From the NCBI RefSeq assembly GCF_963678635.1, contig NC_087066.1:45993225-46057224 (forward strand): a DNA stretch of 64,000 nucleotides, read 5' to 3'. This document shows, one piece after another, positions 23,560 to 33,548 of this stretch. Position 1 is the first letter of the stretch; each line of letters begins with the position of its first letter. A model generated the notes under the pieces. The model did no database searches. It was not told where the DNA came from and was given only the letters and a program-made list of their open reading frames with translations. The position numbers were made by a program, and so were the translations under genes. Source of the stretch: Symsagittifera roscoffensis (lineage: Eukaryota > Xenacoelomorpha > Acoela > Convolutidae).

Positions 23560-24597
23560 ATTAATGAAATCAAACTAGACGCCCATTATGGTTTTTACCT
23601 CCTGAAAAATTGCTTTAACAAGCCAAAACTCCTATATTTTTGCGTACGAGCCCTTGTTTTTTGCAAAATGATTTTTTGGAACGCTACGATAAATTACTAA
23701 GAAATTCGTTATGCAAGGTCACTAACGTGAAAATGGATGATAACCAGTTTTTACAAGCAGTTCTCCCGGCAGCCAAAGGTGGCTTGGGCGTTTCTTCCGC
23801 TCTTCTACTCTCTTTACCCGCTTTCTTAGCCTCAGCAGTAGGAGCGAAAGATGCCTTGAGCGAAATCTTTGGTTTGGAGCATGTGGATGGAACCTATGAT
23901 GATGCGCTTAAACGTTGATTTGACCTTGGAAAAATTGAAATGGCTCCGGAAAAGGAAATCCAAAAAAAATGGACGGAGCCAATTTTGGACAGCGAAATTG
24001 CAGACTTGATTTTACGACTCGAACCAACGGACGTAAAAAGGTTCAACGCGTTCCATATAGATTTGGCTCCCAATGGTTGAACGTCCACCCGTGCAAAAAT
24101 TTAAGGTTAAAACTGTCGAACCTACAAATAAGAATTGCGATAGGACTTCGATTTGGATCAAAAATATGCGAGCGGCATAAATGCGTGTGCGGAAAGACGT
24201 TACCGAGAATGGTTGGCATGGTCTTTCTTGCCTCAAAAGTGCAGGGAGATTCTCTAGGCATTCAAACCTGAATGCCCTTGTAAAGCAGAGTCTATCATCT
24301 AGTCACTTCCGTGTGTTTTAGAACCACGACACCTCTACAGGACCGATCAGAAGCGACCAGACGGCTTGACGCTCGTTCCATGGGCTGATGGTAAGCAGCT
24401 CTTGTGGGATGTAACGGTAGTAGACTCCTTAGCTCCTTGTAGGATTAATGCCGGGTCTGTTTGTAACCCTGGTACGGCTGCCGCTGAAGCGGAAGAGCGA
24501 AAAATTGACAAGTATGAAGATCTTGTAAATGATGGATATATTTTTCAACCGCTAGCTTTTGAAATTCAGGGCGCGGCCGGCCCCAGCACAGAAGTTT
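23560..24597 (+). pseudogene. RT C-terminal module of a second non-LTR family, truncated
   Basis: Plus-strand frames read GFYLLKNCF, then CFLQNDFLERYDKLLRNSL, then QAVLPAAKGGLGVSSALLL and LPAFLASAVG. After a frameshift they give RMVGMVFLASKVQGDSL, then LTLVPWADGKQLLWDVTVVD. These are conserved patterns in the part following the catalytic core of a family of animal retroelement reverse transcriptases (known from many invertebrate genomes; clade not certain to me). No catalytic core is present: the copy is 5'-truncated. Its 3' end is cut at 24597, inside ACAGAAGTTTTTTG, by the start of LINE copy 3. Confidence 0.7.
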
Positions 24598-25270
24598 TTT
24601 GTGAAAATTTTAGTCAAGAAGTCTCCCAATTCAAACAAAGTTTTTGGCTGAAGATTTGGGCTCTGGAGATTTTGATGTTTTGAGTGAGTCTAGTGGTTTT
24701 TCACCAATTGCTCCGTTCTTTCTTAGTACTTGTTTTGGATGGGTGATATCCAATTCTGGAATCCTTCATTCTCCTGGTGGTTCGTGTGTGAAGACTGATG
24801 AAAAGAACTTTGACAAAGCTTCAATTTTTTTGATCTCATTGGTCATTAAAGATTCATCATCCTGCACTAGAAATGGTTAAGCATTTTGTAACACGGTTTT
24901 TTTTCTCAAATACCTTCAGAATTTTTTTTGCCTCATCCCTACATTTTTAGCTATTTCACTTTCCTTTGCCCTTTGATCTTTTCGTGAAACTGCTTTCGTG
25001 TAGCATTTAGTGTAAGATTTTTCTTTCCTTTATAGTTGTCAAACTTTACTATTGTTCTATTGCAGCGAAAAATTTTTCAGTATTTCTTATTTGCTCTGAT
25101 TGCCTGTCGAGTGGTTTTGGTGAACCATATGTTGTTTCTACACTCCGAATTGAGCTCAGTTAGTGATACAAACTTTTTAGTTATTTCAGCCAGTAGTTCA
25201 AGCAAATCCGTCCAAATTTTTTCAACCTTGTCTTCACTGTGAAAAAACGACGAAATATCTACTTCATCTA

Positions 25271-25900
25271 TCATTCGGTCGTAGTCTTCTTTAGCGAGGT
25301 TGTATCTAACCATGGTCTTACGATTTGTGCGGTACGCGGGTAACTCATTTCGACCTCTTCTATGGTAACGTGGTCGCTCTGTCCCAGAGCTGGTTGGATA
25401 TTAGTGTTCAGGTCGCTTAGACTGGCATCGGTTAAAACTATATGTAGTAGTGATGGTTTATCTCCGGCAGTAATGCGAATTGGTTCATCGATATGTTGGG
25501 TTAGAAATTCAACCCTAAGTGCTTGTGTAAATTTGAATTCTTTTCTCACCTCGTCATTGGTTGCACGACAATCATCCCATTTGACTGATGGAAAGTTTGC
25601 GTCACCCAAGATTACAGTACAATCCCTCACATCTTTGTCTAATGCATTAGTCTATGTCTTTAATTACAAAAATTGAAAATCTTCGCCCGCAGTCGTTTGG
25701 ATTCATGTTTATTGACCAATTTTCTAGTTGTTCTTTTGTACTAAGCTGGATTGCAATCGGTTTTTGAATTTTTCGGTTGTGCTTCTACGAGAGCAATTAC
25801 AACTGGTGGGTTCTTTTTATCTTCAATCAGTTTGATCAATTCCTGGTGTTTCGTTTGTGTTAGAGTGTCAACATTTGTGTACCAGAAAAATCTAAATTTC
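25271..25900 (-). pseudogene. LINE AP endonuclease, internally deleted (copy 3)
   Basis: 25630-25271 reads VILGDANFPSVKWDD to ALGQSDHVTIEEVEMSYP as in copy 2. The N-terminal part (about 25650-25890) has an additional frameshift in a T-run near 25765. The middle deletion is the same as in copies 1 and 2. Confidence 0.7.
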
Positions 25901-26768
25901 TAGTCTTGCTTTCTTCTTGACTTTTAGAATATGCATTCCTCGAACCAGATACACATAGTTTCCTTCTTCCTGATCATTCAAAAATTTTGCTTTCGTAACT
26001 AGCTTTAGCTCTTTTTCTCTTTGTTCCAGACTCCGATCCTGGCTAATTCTTAGATTTCTTATTTCTGCAGTGGCCTCTTTCAACTTTGGTAACTTCTGGT
26101 TTGTTTCAATAAAAGCGTTTTCAGAATTAAAGGAAAGCAACAATGGTCTGTTTATATCCTCATCGGTTTTCCGACCGAGTCGAATCGCTTTCAAATATTG
26201 TGTATCTTCCATGTCGATACTTGATGACAATTTTTCAGTTATTTTTTCCCTCCTATCATTGCCTTGATTCACCTGGGTTCTTCTGGGCTCTCCTGGGCGC
26301 TCCCTTGGGCTTTGTAGATCATAATATTAATTTTTCTTCGGTTTTCTTGAGCTTCCTCTCTCTTTTGTTCTTCTGCTGCTTCTATGATGATCTATTTCAA
26401 AGATTTCACTTTCCGATTTACATCTACTTGCAAACTCCTGTCTGTTTATCAACCTTTACGTGGCATGGTTCTGCTATGAATTGATAGAGATCAATCATCA
26501 TGTTTTTCATGTTATCCATAATTGTGTCGGAATCTGCTCTTATTTTTTTGGTCGATTGATTGGTTCCACTTTCCTGTTCTTCGCTGAAAAGTTGCTTCAC
26601 GGATGGGCAGCAAGATGTGCAACACCAGATTAATGTAGTTTGGCACATGTATTGATAGGCTGCGCCAGGCATTTTAGAACATTTTGCACTGCAGTGTTCA
26701 CAGCAACGCTCACAGTCCATGACTTGGTCTAGGGGGTTTCCATAAATTTCTTCGCCAATTTTTTGCAC
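25892..26768 (-). pseudogene. LINE ORF1: PHD-like finger plus C-terminal domain (copy 3)
   Basis: 26768-26424 starts MQKIGEEIYGNPLDQVMDCE and continues through the whole finger (CERCCEHCSAKC to WCCTSCCPSV), then TMDNM-type helix and HVKVDKQTGVCK. 26272-25892 is the C-terminal domain. A frameshift separates the two. This copy shows that the ORF1 frame extends upstream of the finger for at least 16 codons. Confidence 0.75.
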
Positions 26769-26954
26769 TGCCAGAAAAAATGAGTTCTCCTAACCAAGCT
26801 AGTCAAAACAATTCTATCAACTCACTCCGCCGCTCCAAGATAATTAAACTTCAAACGCTGCAGAACAAGTGTGAAGAAAATAATTACATTTTAATTGGGA
26901 GTTTTTCAGCTGCTTGTTTTTTGGTTTCCTTTTTGATTTTAGTTTTCTAATTTT

Positions 26955-27545
26955 CGACCTTTTCTTCAAGACTAGTTAACGAAGATGTAGTTGTAGTTAC
27001 AGGAGTTGTAGTTGCAGTACAGAAAAGGGATGAAATTTTTGTGACTCGCCGGTTACTAAACTTCCTTCCTTCTTCCTTTTTGATGTCAAGTGTTTGCGAA
27101 CGCTGATTTTTATAGGTTTCTCGGTTTTCAACTTCAGTAGTCGGTCAAAAATCCCTGTACTTCCTTTTCGACGGGTCTACAAATTTGCACTGACTAGAGG
27201 TTTGAATGGCTCGATAATTTCGAGGAGTTCTTCAGCTGTGCACGGTTCGTCGTAGTTTCTATTATGAGCGTTGATGGTTTTTTGATAACGTCGTGCCAGA
27301 TGCAAGATTGCTTTTATATTTCAGTTATCCTCGTACAAGCTGCTTTTGTAAAATCTTCAGGTTTTTTTATATTCTGGTGGAATCTTAGACCACCGTCATT
27401 AAAATATTTACCTGCGAGTCGTTTTTGAAGGGATTTTTGCAACTTTGATTGGTCGATCTAATGATGAAGCTCAGATAACGTATGCCATAGATAGATGGAT
27501 AGATCTTCACCCGCCCTAAGCTGGACAAATTGTCGTATTCGTAAA
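26955..27545 (-). other. Conserved unidentified segment S, copy 3
   Basis: Copy of 18650-19275 and 22965-23545, with the same junction to the plus-strand RT module at about 27550. Confidence 0.6.
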
Positions 27546-27549
27546 TCTA

Positions 27550-28985
27550 ATTAATGAAATCAAACTAGACGCCCATTATGGTTTTTACCTCCTGAAAAAT
27601 TGCTTTAACAAGCCAAAACTCCTATATTTTTGCGTACGAGCCCTTGTTTTTTGCAAAATGATTTTATGGAACGCTACGATAAATTACTCAGAAATTCGTT
27701 ATGCAAGGTCACTAACGTGAAAATGGATGATAACCAGTTTTTACAAGCAGTTCTCCCGGCAGCCAAAGGTGGCTTGGGCGTTTCTTCCGCTCTTCTACTC
27801 TCTTTACCCGCTTTCTTAGCCTCAGCAGTAGGAGCGAAAGATGCCTTGAGCGAAATCTTTGGTTTGGAGCATGTGGATGCAACCTATGATGATGCGCTTA
27901 AACGCTGATTTGACCATGGAAAAATTGAAATGGCTCCGGAAAAGGAAATCCAAAAAAAATGGACGGAGCCAATTTTGGACAGCGAAATTGCAGACTTGAT
28001 TTTACGACTCGAACCAACGGACGTAAAAAGGTTCAACGCGTTCCAAGATAGATTTGGCTCTCAATGGTTGAACGTCCACCCGTGCAAAAATTTAAGGTTA
28101 AAACTGTCGAACCAACAACTCAGAATTGCGATAGGACTTCGATTTGGATCAAAAATATGCGAGCGGCATAAATGCGTGTGCGGAAAGACGTTACCGAGAA
28201 TGGTTGGCATGGTCTTTCTTGCCTCAAAAATGCAGGGAGATTCTCTAGGCATTCAAACCTGAATGCCCTTATAAAGCAGAGTCTATCATCTAGTCACTTC
28301 CGTCTGTTTTAGAACCACGACACCTCTACAGGACCGATCAGAAGCGACCAGACGGCTTGACGCTCGTTCCATGGGCTGATGGTAAGCAGCTCTTGTGGGA
28401 TGTAACGGTAGTAGACTCCTTAGCTCCTTGTAGGATTAATGCCGGGTCTGTTTGTAACCCTGGTACGGCTGCCGCTGAAGCGGAAGAGCGAAAAATTGAC
28501 AAGTTTGAAGATCTTGTAAATGATGGATATCTTTTTCAACCGCTAGCTTTTGAAATTCAGGGCGCGGCCGGCCCCAGCACAGAAGTTTTTTTGAGCAAGC
28601 TTTGTAAGAACCTAAGCATATGCACTGAGGAACCCAGAGCAGGCAGCTTTTTAAAACAGAGAATCTCCCTGGCAATACAGATTGCGAACGCCGCTTGCGT
28701 ACTCGGAACAATAAATGACAAAATAACTTTCGACGAAATTTTTTACTTGTAACACTTGTATATTATATTATCTCGTGTCGAGTTGCGTGTTCTTATTGAA
28801 GAAACGTAACCCGTATCGATTTTAATTGAAAAGGACTTAAACACTTGTCATCTTCTTTTATCATTATCACTTCCATATCTAGAAAATTCCAAGGATTTTG
28901 ACTGGAATACATGATGAAGGGACTCATGACTGTAACCTCGGTTTCTATGATACTTTTGACCTTCTGATAACCTTTTAAAAAAATC
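27550..28985 (+). pseudogene. RT C-terminal module with complete 3' end
   Basis: Near-identical to 23560-24597 but reaching the natural end of the protein at 28752. 28357-28752 reads LTLVPWADGKQLLWDVTVVD, AEERKIDKFEDLVNDGYLF, GSFLKQRISLAIQIANAACV and LGTINDKITFDEIF before the stop. The tail 28752-28985 matches 9800-10040 in reverse, fixing the element 3' end. One frameshift (near 27908) and one stop region (28262-28356) interrupt the frame. The 5' end is truncated at the same base as the 23560 copy, so the two stem from one truncated insertion. Confidence 0.75.
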
Positions 28986-28989
28986 AATT

Positions 28990-29655
28990 GAAGACACACG
29001 GTTTGATTAAAGGAAAAGGACATCTATTTAATAAGTTTATCACAACAATTATGACAACATTTATCACTCTTAGCCAGAATATGAAGTTTTTGTATTGTTT
29101 CTGTCGCTAGACTTTTTAATAAGTTAATCACAACAGTTTTTTAGATATGAGAGGATCTAAAAAAATTTAAGATCTTGAATGAAAACTTAGAATGGCACCA
29201 CACAAAATAGGCTTTGCAGGCTAGCGATAAAAAAAATGAAACAAAGCAACTAAGACGAAATTTTCCATGAACAATGACAAAAAACCTTGACAACAAAAAA
29301 TCCAAATGCTAGCTCAGAACATTTTCAAGCAACGACCTATCGCCATTTTTAGACTATCTGTACCCTTCCGATAAGCACGGTTTTTTCAATCGGGTACCAG
29401 GCGACTTTTTTTTGCTGTAAATGACCTAAATAATTAGTCATTTCTATGAAAATTTTTGTCCACTAACGGGCATTTTTTGAGAAAATCTACAAATCTTAGT
29501 TCGGCCTATAAGGTTTCGGATGATAATATGTAGGCTCTCCTTATGAGTTGTTTGAGGAGCTAAAAGGTTCTATCTAAATTTTTTGAAGGGGACGTAAAAT
29601 TTTCTTTGCTATGTATGAGTTGTATCGCAAGTTGTATCGCTTCGCGTCGCATCTT
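28990..29655. repeat. Module X, copy 2
   Basis: Copy of 19283-19957 with scattered substitutions. Here it follows the 3' tail of the RT module directly, the probable original arrangement. In the first copy the RT module has been lost between segment S and X. Confidence 0.85.
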
Positions 29656-30240
29656 TTTGTAAAACAAATACTAAAGGTGCAGGCTATACAGTTCCAAGAT
29701 TTCGGATTTTTCGTTGCATTCGAAAAAATTTTGAACAATTTTTTGTATATTTTGTTGGTTTTTGTGTAGTTTTCAATACAAATAAGCATGTATCAAAAGC
29801 TATCGGAGCAGGATCAGGGTTTTTACCCATAGTTTTTAGATTGTTTAACGTCGAACTTCATACTCATGCTAGTGGCATAGTTTTGAATGGTTTAGCAGCG
29901 TTTTGAGAATACAGGTCTCACTCTATTGGCCATGCATAGCGTGACAGCTTTTTGTATTGCGTCATATTGTAGCATGCCTGCAAGATCTGTGTTTTCGAAG
30001 TAAATTTGCTGCGATGAATATGCTGGTAGCTTGTGACTCGTTTTTCTTTCGCAATTGCAAGTAGTGCGAAGGTCTGCTTCTTTTATAAAATTTTCCATTG
30101 AGACGAGTTTTTCAATTTTCTCATGAAGTAGATTAAATCAAGTTCTCTTTCTGAGACTGGTTCAATTAGATTCATTTAGATCGAAATTAAAGAAAAGTGA
30201 AGAAATTATCCATGCCTGCATGATTGCATATAATGTCTAG
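29656..30240. other. H2B upstream region, no gene seen
   Basis: No frame with plausible composition on either strand. GCATATAATG at about 30228 could serve as a TATA-like element for H2B, about 45 bases before its start codon. This is a guess from position. Confidence 0.35.
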
Positions 30241-30276
30241 ATGAGCCCTAAAACAGTTATCCATTTTCAAGTAAGC

Positions 30277-30645
30277 ATGGCACCAAAAAGCGTACCAGGG
30301 AAAGCGATGAAGTCCTCCAAAGCCCAAAAGAAGCCTTCCACCGATGGTAAGAGGAAGAAGAAGCGAAAGGAGACATACTCCTTCTATATTTATAAGGTCC
30401 TGAAGCAAGTTCATCCTGAAGTGGGAATTTCGGCCAAGGCCATGTCAATAATGAACAGTTTCGTGAATGACATTTTTGAGCGCATCGCAGCAGAGGCGTC
30501 CAAACTTACGCAATATAACAAGCGATCAACTATTTCCAGTCGGGAGATACAGACAGCAGTACGGTTGCTTCTACCCGGAGAATTAGCCAAGCATGCAGTC
30601 AGCGAGGGAACTAAAGCTGTTACAAAGTACACGAGCTCCAAGTGA
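30277..30645 (+). CDS. Histone H2B
   Basis: Core histone that pairs with H2A in the nucleosome. The 122-residue product has a basic tail (residues 1-30, [12 protein letters not shown]) and the full histone fold: [59 protein letters not shown], and the C-terminus [20 protein letters not shown]. The conserved ubiquitination Lys near the end (AVTK) is present. An in-frame ATG 12 codons earlier (30241) gives a non-histone extension, and TTTTCAAG before the chosen ATG could be a splice acceptor, so 30277 is preferred. No introns in the coding part. The expected histone 3' stem-loop (GGYYCTTYTNAGRRCC type) is absent in the 100 bases after the stop, and no AATAAA is close. It stands alone, without other histone genes. 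Confidence 0.93.
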   Translation: MAPKSVPGKAMKSSKAQKKPSTDGKRKKKRKETYSFYIYKVLKQVHPEVGISAKAMSIMNSFVNDIFERIAAEASKLTQYNKRSTISSREIQTAVRLLLPGELAKHAVSEGTKAVTKYTSSK

Positions 30646-31090
30646 TAGCCTAGATAGAACTTTTCACGATTACAACCAAGAACCCAAGTTCCAACTCCTT
30701 GTGTTAAAATAGTATTGAAATGTTTAGTTCGTTATATTGTTTGAAAACGTTACAAAAATGGAGCTGCGTATCTTTGTGCTGGAAGTTACTGATCATAATG
30801 ATATGATAAATCGGTAATCTTAGTTCACTTGAGATTTACGTTATTTTGACTTAAACATAGACTTTTGAGAAATTTTGAAGCAAGAAAATTTGACTTATGA
30901 AACGTTTCAAGATTTCTCATTTCTCAAACGTGCTAATTTTACGACAGAAACTATGATAAATTGTTGTTTTTGGAGTAGTCAACCAAAATAGTTTTTTTAA
31001 GTTTGTTTTGATTGGGTTTATTGTCTCGTGCACGTAGAGCAGGATTTGAAGTCAGATAATTTTTTCACCACACAAAAATCAGGAAACAAG
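30646..31090. other. Intergenic, nothing recognised
   Basis: Downstream of H2B. I see no stem-loop, no AATAAA and no gene. A chance frame at 31028-31294 runs into the repeats that follow. Confidence 0.5.
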
Positions 31091-32220
31091 ATTAAAGTCG
31101 TGCCAGTGGAGTATTTGAAGCAATATCGGCTAAGATTTCACCTGCAATTGAGTTCAAAAACATCTTCAAAGACGTTCACAATAAAAATCACGGGTTCCAA
31201 AGAAAATGCATGCATCATCTTGAAACTATTTGAAAATCAACAATCTTCAATGTTTTGTGATTTGTTTTCGTTTTTTCTCTTTGATTTGTTTTAGATTTTT
31301 TCTGTGATTTGTTTTCGTTTTTCTTAATAATCTTGCAATGTTCAATTTTTTTGCGGTATGACTTGATTCCTTAAGTTCGCATAAAACTCATTTGTTAAAG
31401 GGAAGGTAAATTATGCTCTCCTATTAATGAAATTAAATGGCGCGAAAAAACGTGACTTACTTTTGCTTTACAAGTGACTGACTTTCTTGGAAGTTCAAAG
31501 AAAAAATCCTGGGTTTCAAAGAAAATGCATTCATCATGTTCAAAACTATTTGAAATTCAACAATATTTTTTGTGTTTTTTTTGTGATATGTTTTCGTTTT
31601 TTTTTCTGAAATTTCCGTGCTCATTTTTATTGTGGTATGAGTTTTGATTCCTTAAGTTCGCTTAAAACTCATTTGTTGAAGGTAAGGTAAATTATGCTGT
31701 CCACTTAATGAAATCAAATGGCGCGAAAAAACGTGACTTACTTTTGCTTTACAAGTGACTGACTTTTTTACGAAGTTCAAAAGTCTCTGGTTTTAAAGAA
31801 AAAACATGCATGATCTTGAAACTATTTGAAATTCAACGATCTTTTATGATTGATATTTTTCGATAAAACAACCGCTTCATTCATAAAATATTGTTGAGTT
31901 TCAATATGGGTATACTTTTTCTTTGAAACCCGGAACTTTTTCCTTTGAACTTCATAAAAAAATATCAGTCAGTTTTATTGTCTTGGTCTTGACACTTCAC
32001 AATGTTGGTGAAAATCATGTTCAAAAAACTTTTTTTTTCAAAAGCGCTGTTTGGTCTACTAATACTAAGTTCTATTAATAACTTGTGCTATAATACTTCA
32101 TAAAAAAGTCAGTCAGTGTTTGGTCTCCTTGGGTCTATTGACAGTTCCCAATGTTGATAAAGAGCATGTTAAAAAAAACGTTTTTCTTTTTTTTTACCAG
32201 TGCTGTTTGTGCTATAATAC
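31091..32220 (+). repeat. Family A-related partial repeats in tandem
   Basis: A unit of about 281 bases occurs around 31371 and again from 31652, both with TTAAGTTCG, CTCATTTGTT, GGCGCGAAAAAACGTGACTT and CTTTACAAGTGACTGACTTT. A third, partial version precedes them (CATCTTGAAACTATTTGAAA at 31214, 31534 and 31814). Two weaker units follow to 32200 (TTGACACTTCACAATGTTGG, TTGACAGTTCCCAATGTTGA). The AAAAACGTGA core and the terminal TTGAC with a small hairpin show they derive from family A. Confidence 0.6.
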
Positions 32221-32831
32221 TGAGGGCTGTTTTTGAACGGTGGAAAGGGTCCGTACTAGTTAGCTTGTTTGGTCTCTCATAAATGTTTGTTCCTTAAGAT
32301 TAGAAAATAGCATTATATTTTCCCCTGGTAAACAACTTGTGTAACCGAATCACTGATTCAGTTCTGTTCTTTCATTAAACAGGCATATTTTGAGCATGTC
32401 TGCTTTTCAAATACCCGTTCTATTCAAATTTGCATTTTTTACGCTTTTTTGCTGATTTATTAATTCTGATTCTGTGCGATTTCAATTTGACTCTCTGTTT
32501 TTGGTTTAGCCTTAGTTTCCCCTCTTGGAAGTTTCTAATCCATTTGTATTTTTTGATAGATCTCGTTGTTTGCGACATTAAGTTAATTTTTTTTCAAAAG
32601 CGGCTTTCATTTTTGTTGACTAGGTTGCCATGTTATTTATGAAAAATCCATTGACAAATATACTCCGAAATTTTGGTCAATGATTTTTGCGACACGTTTC
32701 TACTAACAAACAATGTTGGCAAACCCTTTAGGCGTGGTTCTGCTTTACTCAAGTGAGCGGGTCTTTAAACTTTTGTTTTCTTATTGATACGTTGTGCATC
32801 TTATCAGACAATAAACTGGGTGTCCGGCGAC

Positions 32832-33204
32832 TAAGACGACAGATTTTCAGACGAAATAATTTTTAGACATTAAGACAATATAATCTGTCAAATTGCTTCA
32901 ACTGTATAAACCTTCAATTTTAAGAATTTATTAAGCTTAAACAAGAATTTTGATAGGTTTAAAAATTCAAAAAGTGTTTCTAGAAAACTGGAGTTTCGTA
33001 TCTACGCGAAATTATTATTATGAACTGGTTGTAAATAAATTGAAGTGTATCACGACTTTGAATCAATTTTCGTACAAGTTTTTGGCAAAAAGTTTTTCTA
33101 AGAAAACTTTCTTAAAACTTCACCAGATATTTAATCATCTGTGCCTACAATGCTGAAAATGTTGTCGTCTAAATGCCTTGTCGTCCTAATGTCCTGTCGT
33201 CTTA
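32832..33204. mobile_element. MITE with TAAGACGACAG terminal inverted repeats
   Basis: TAAGACGACAG at 32832-32842 is the perfect inverse of CTGTCGTCTTA at 33194-33204. Just inside both ends the same motif recurs in looser form (CAGACGAAAT and TTAGACATTAAGAC on the left; TTGTCGTCTAAATG and TTGTCGTCCTAATG on the right). No coding capacity (373 bp). The target site duplication is not clear (left flank CGAC, right flank TGTA). Confidence 0.7.
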
Positions 33205-33373
33205 TGTAATGAGAACCAATAAACATGGCCAATCATGTAAACTAGTTTAGTACAGTTAAACTAGTACCCAAGTGAAAACATGCGTTATATTACATCGGCG
33301 TCATCAACCTGCCTTCTCTTGTTAATCAAAAACACAATTCATTGATAGCGAAGTGTAATTTTCAGAGTACGCT

Positions 33374-33548
33374 GATTCCCTATACTGCATCTGAGGGTAA
33401 AATGCCAGTGTACTTGCGGAAAGATGAAGGGGAGCCCTCTTTGCAGACGCCCTCAATATCTGAGTTCAAGCTGAAAGATGAGGACTTCGTTTTGGACCCT
33501 GAAATTTTGTTCGACTACCTGCCTCAGCCCTACAGAATGATAGACAAG
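33374..33548 (+). CDS. WDR93: WDR93 exon 1 (or first coding exon)
   Basis: Coding from ATG at 33402 (residues 1-49, MPVYLRKDEGEPSLQ to PQPYRMIDK). AATTTTCAG just before 33374 looks like an acceptor, so a non-coding exon may lie upstream. The donor is AAG/GTCAAA, weaker than the others. The acidic DEDFVLDPE and the PQPYRM motif are the family signature. Confidence 0.8.

Larger units (their letters stand above)
24598..26940 (-). mobile_element. CR1/L2-like LINE, copy 3 (3' half of RT missing)
   Basis: Same element as copies 1 and 2, offset about 3924 from copy 2. It begins in the middle of the RT, so the VADD region and everything 3' of it are missing. EN-RT linker, deleted endonuclease and ORF1 follow. 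The linker frame 25313-25077 (FFHSEDKVEKIWTDLLELLA, then WFTKTTRQAIRANKKY) is intact here. ORF1 retains the first cysteines of the finger like copy 1, and the 5' repeats are reduced to one like copy 2. Confidence 0.85.

Noticed and set aside
24012-24261. Minus-strand frames over the RT module (also 28436-28711)
   Set aside because: They are antisense to the plus-strand RT C-terminal module, which carries the recognised motifs.
30257-30641. Minus-strand frames opposite H2B
   Set aside because: Shadows of the histone gene.
31028-31294. 88-codon plus-strand frame with a plausible look (KIKVVPVEYLKQY)
   Set aside because: Its second half is family A-related repeat sequence found again at 31534 and 31814; there is no start context or splice evidence, and no family recognised.
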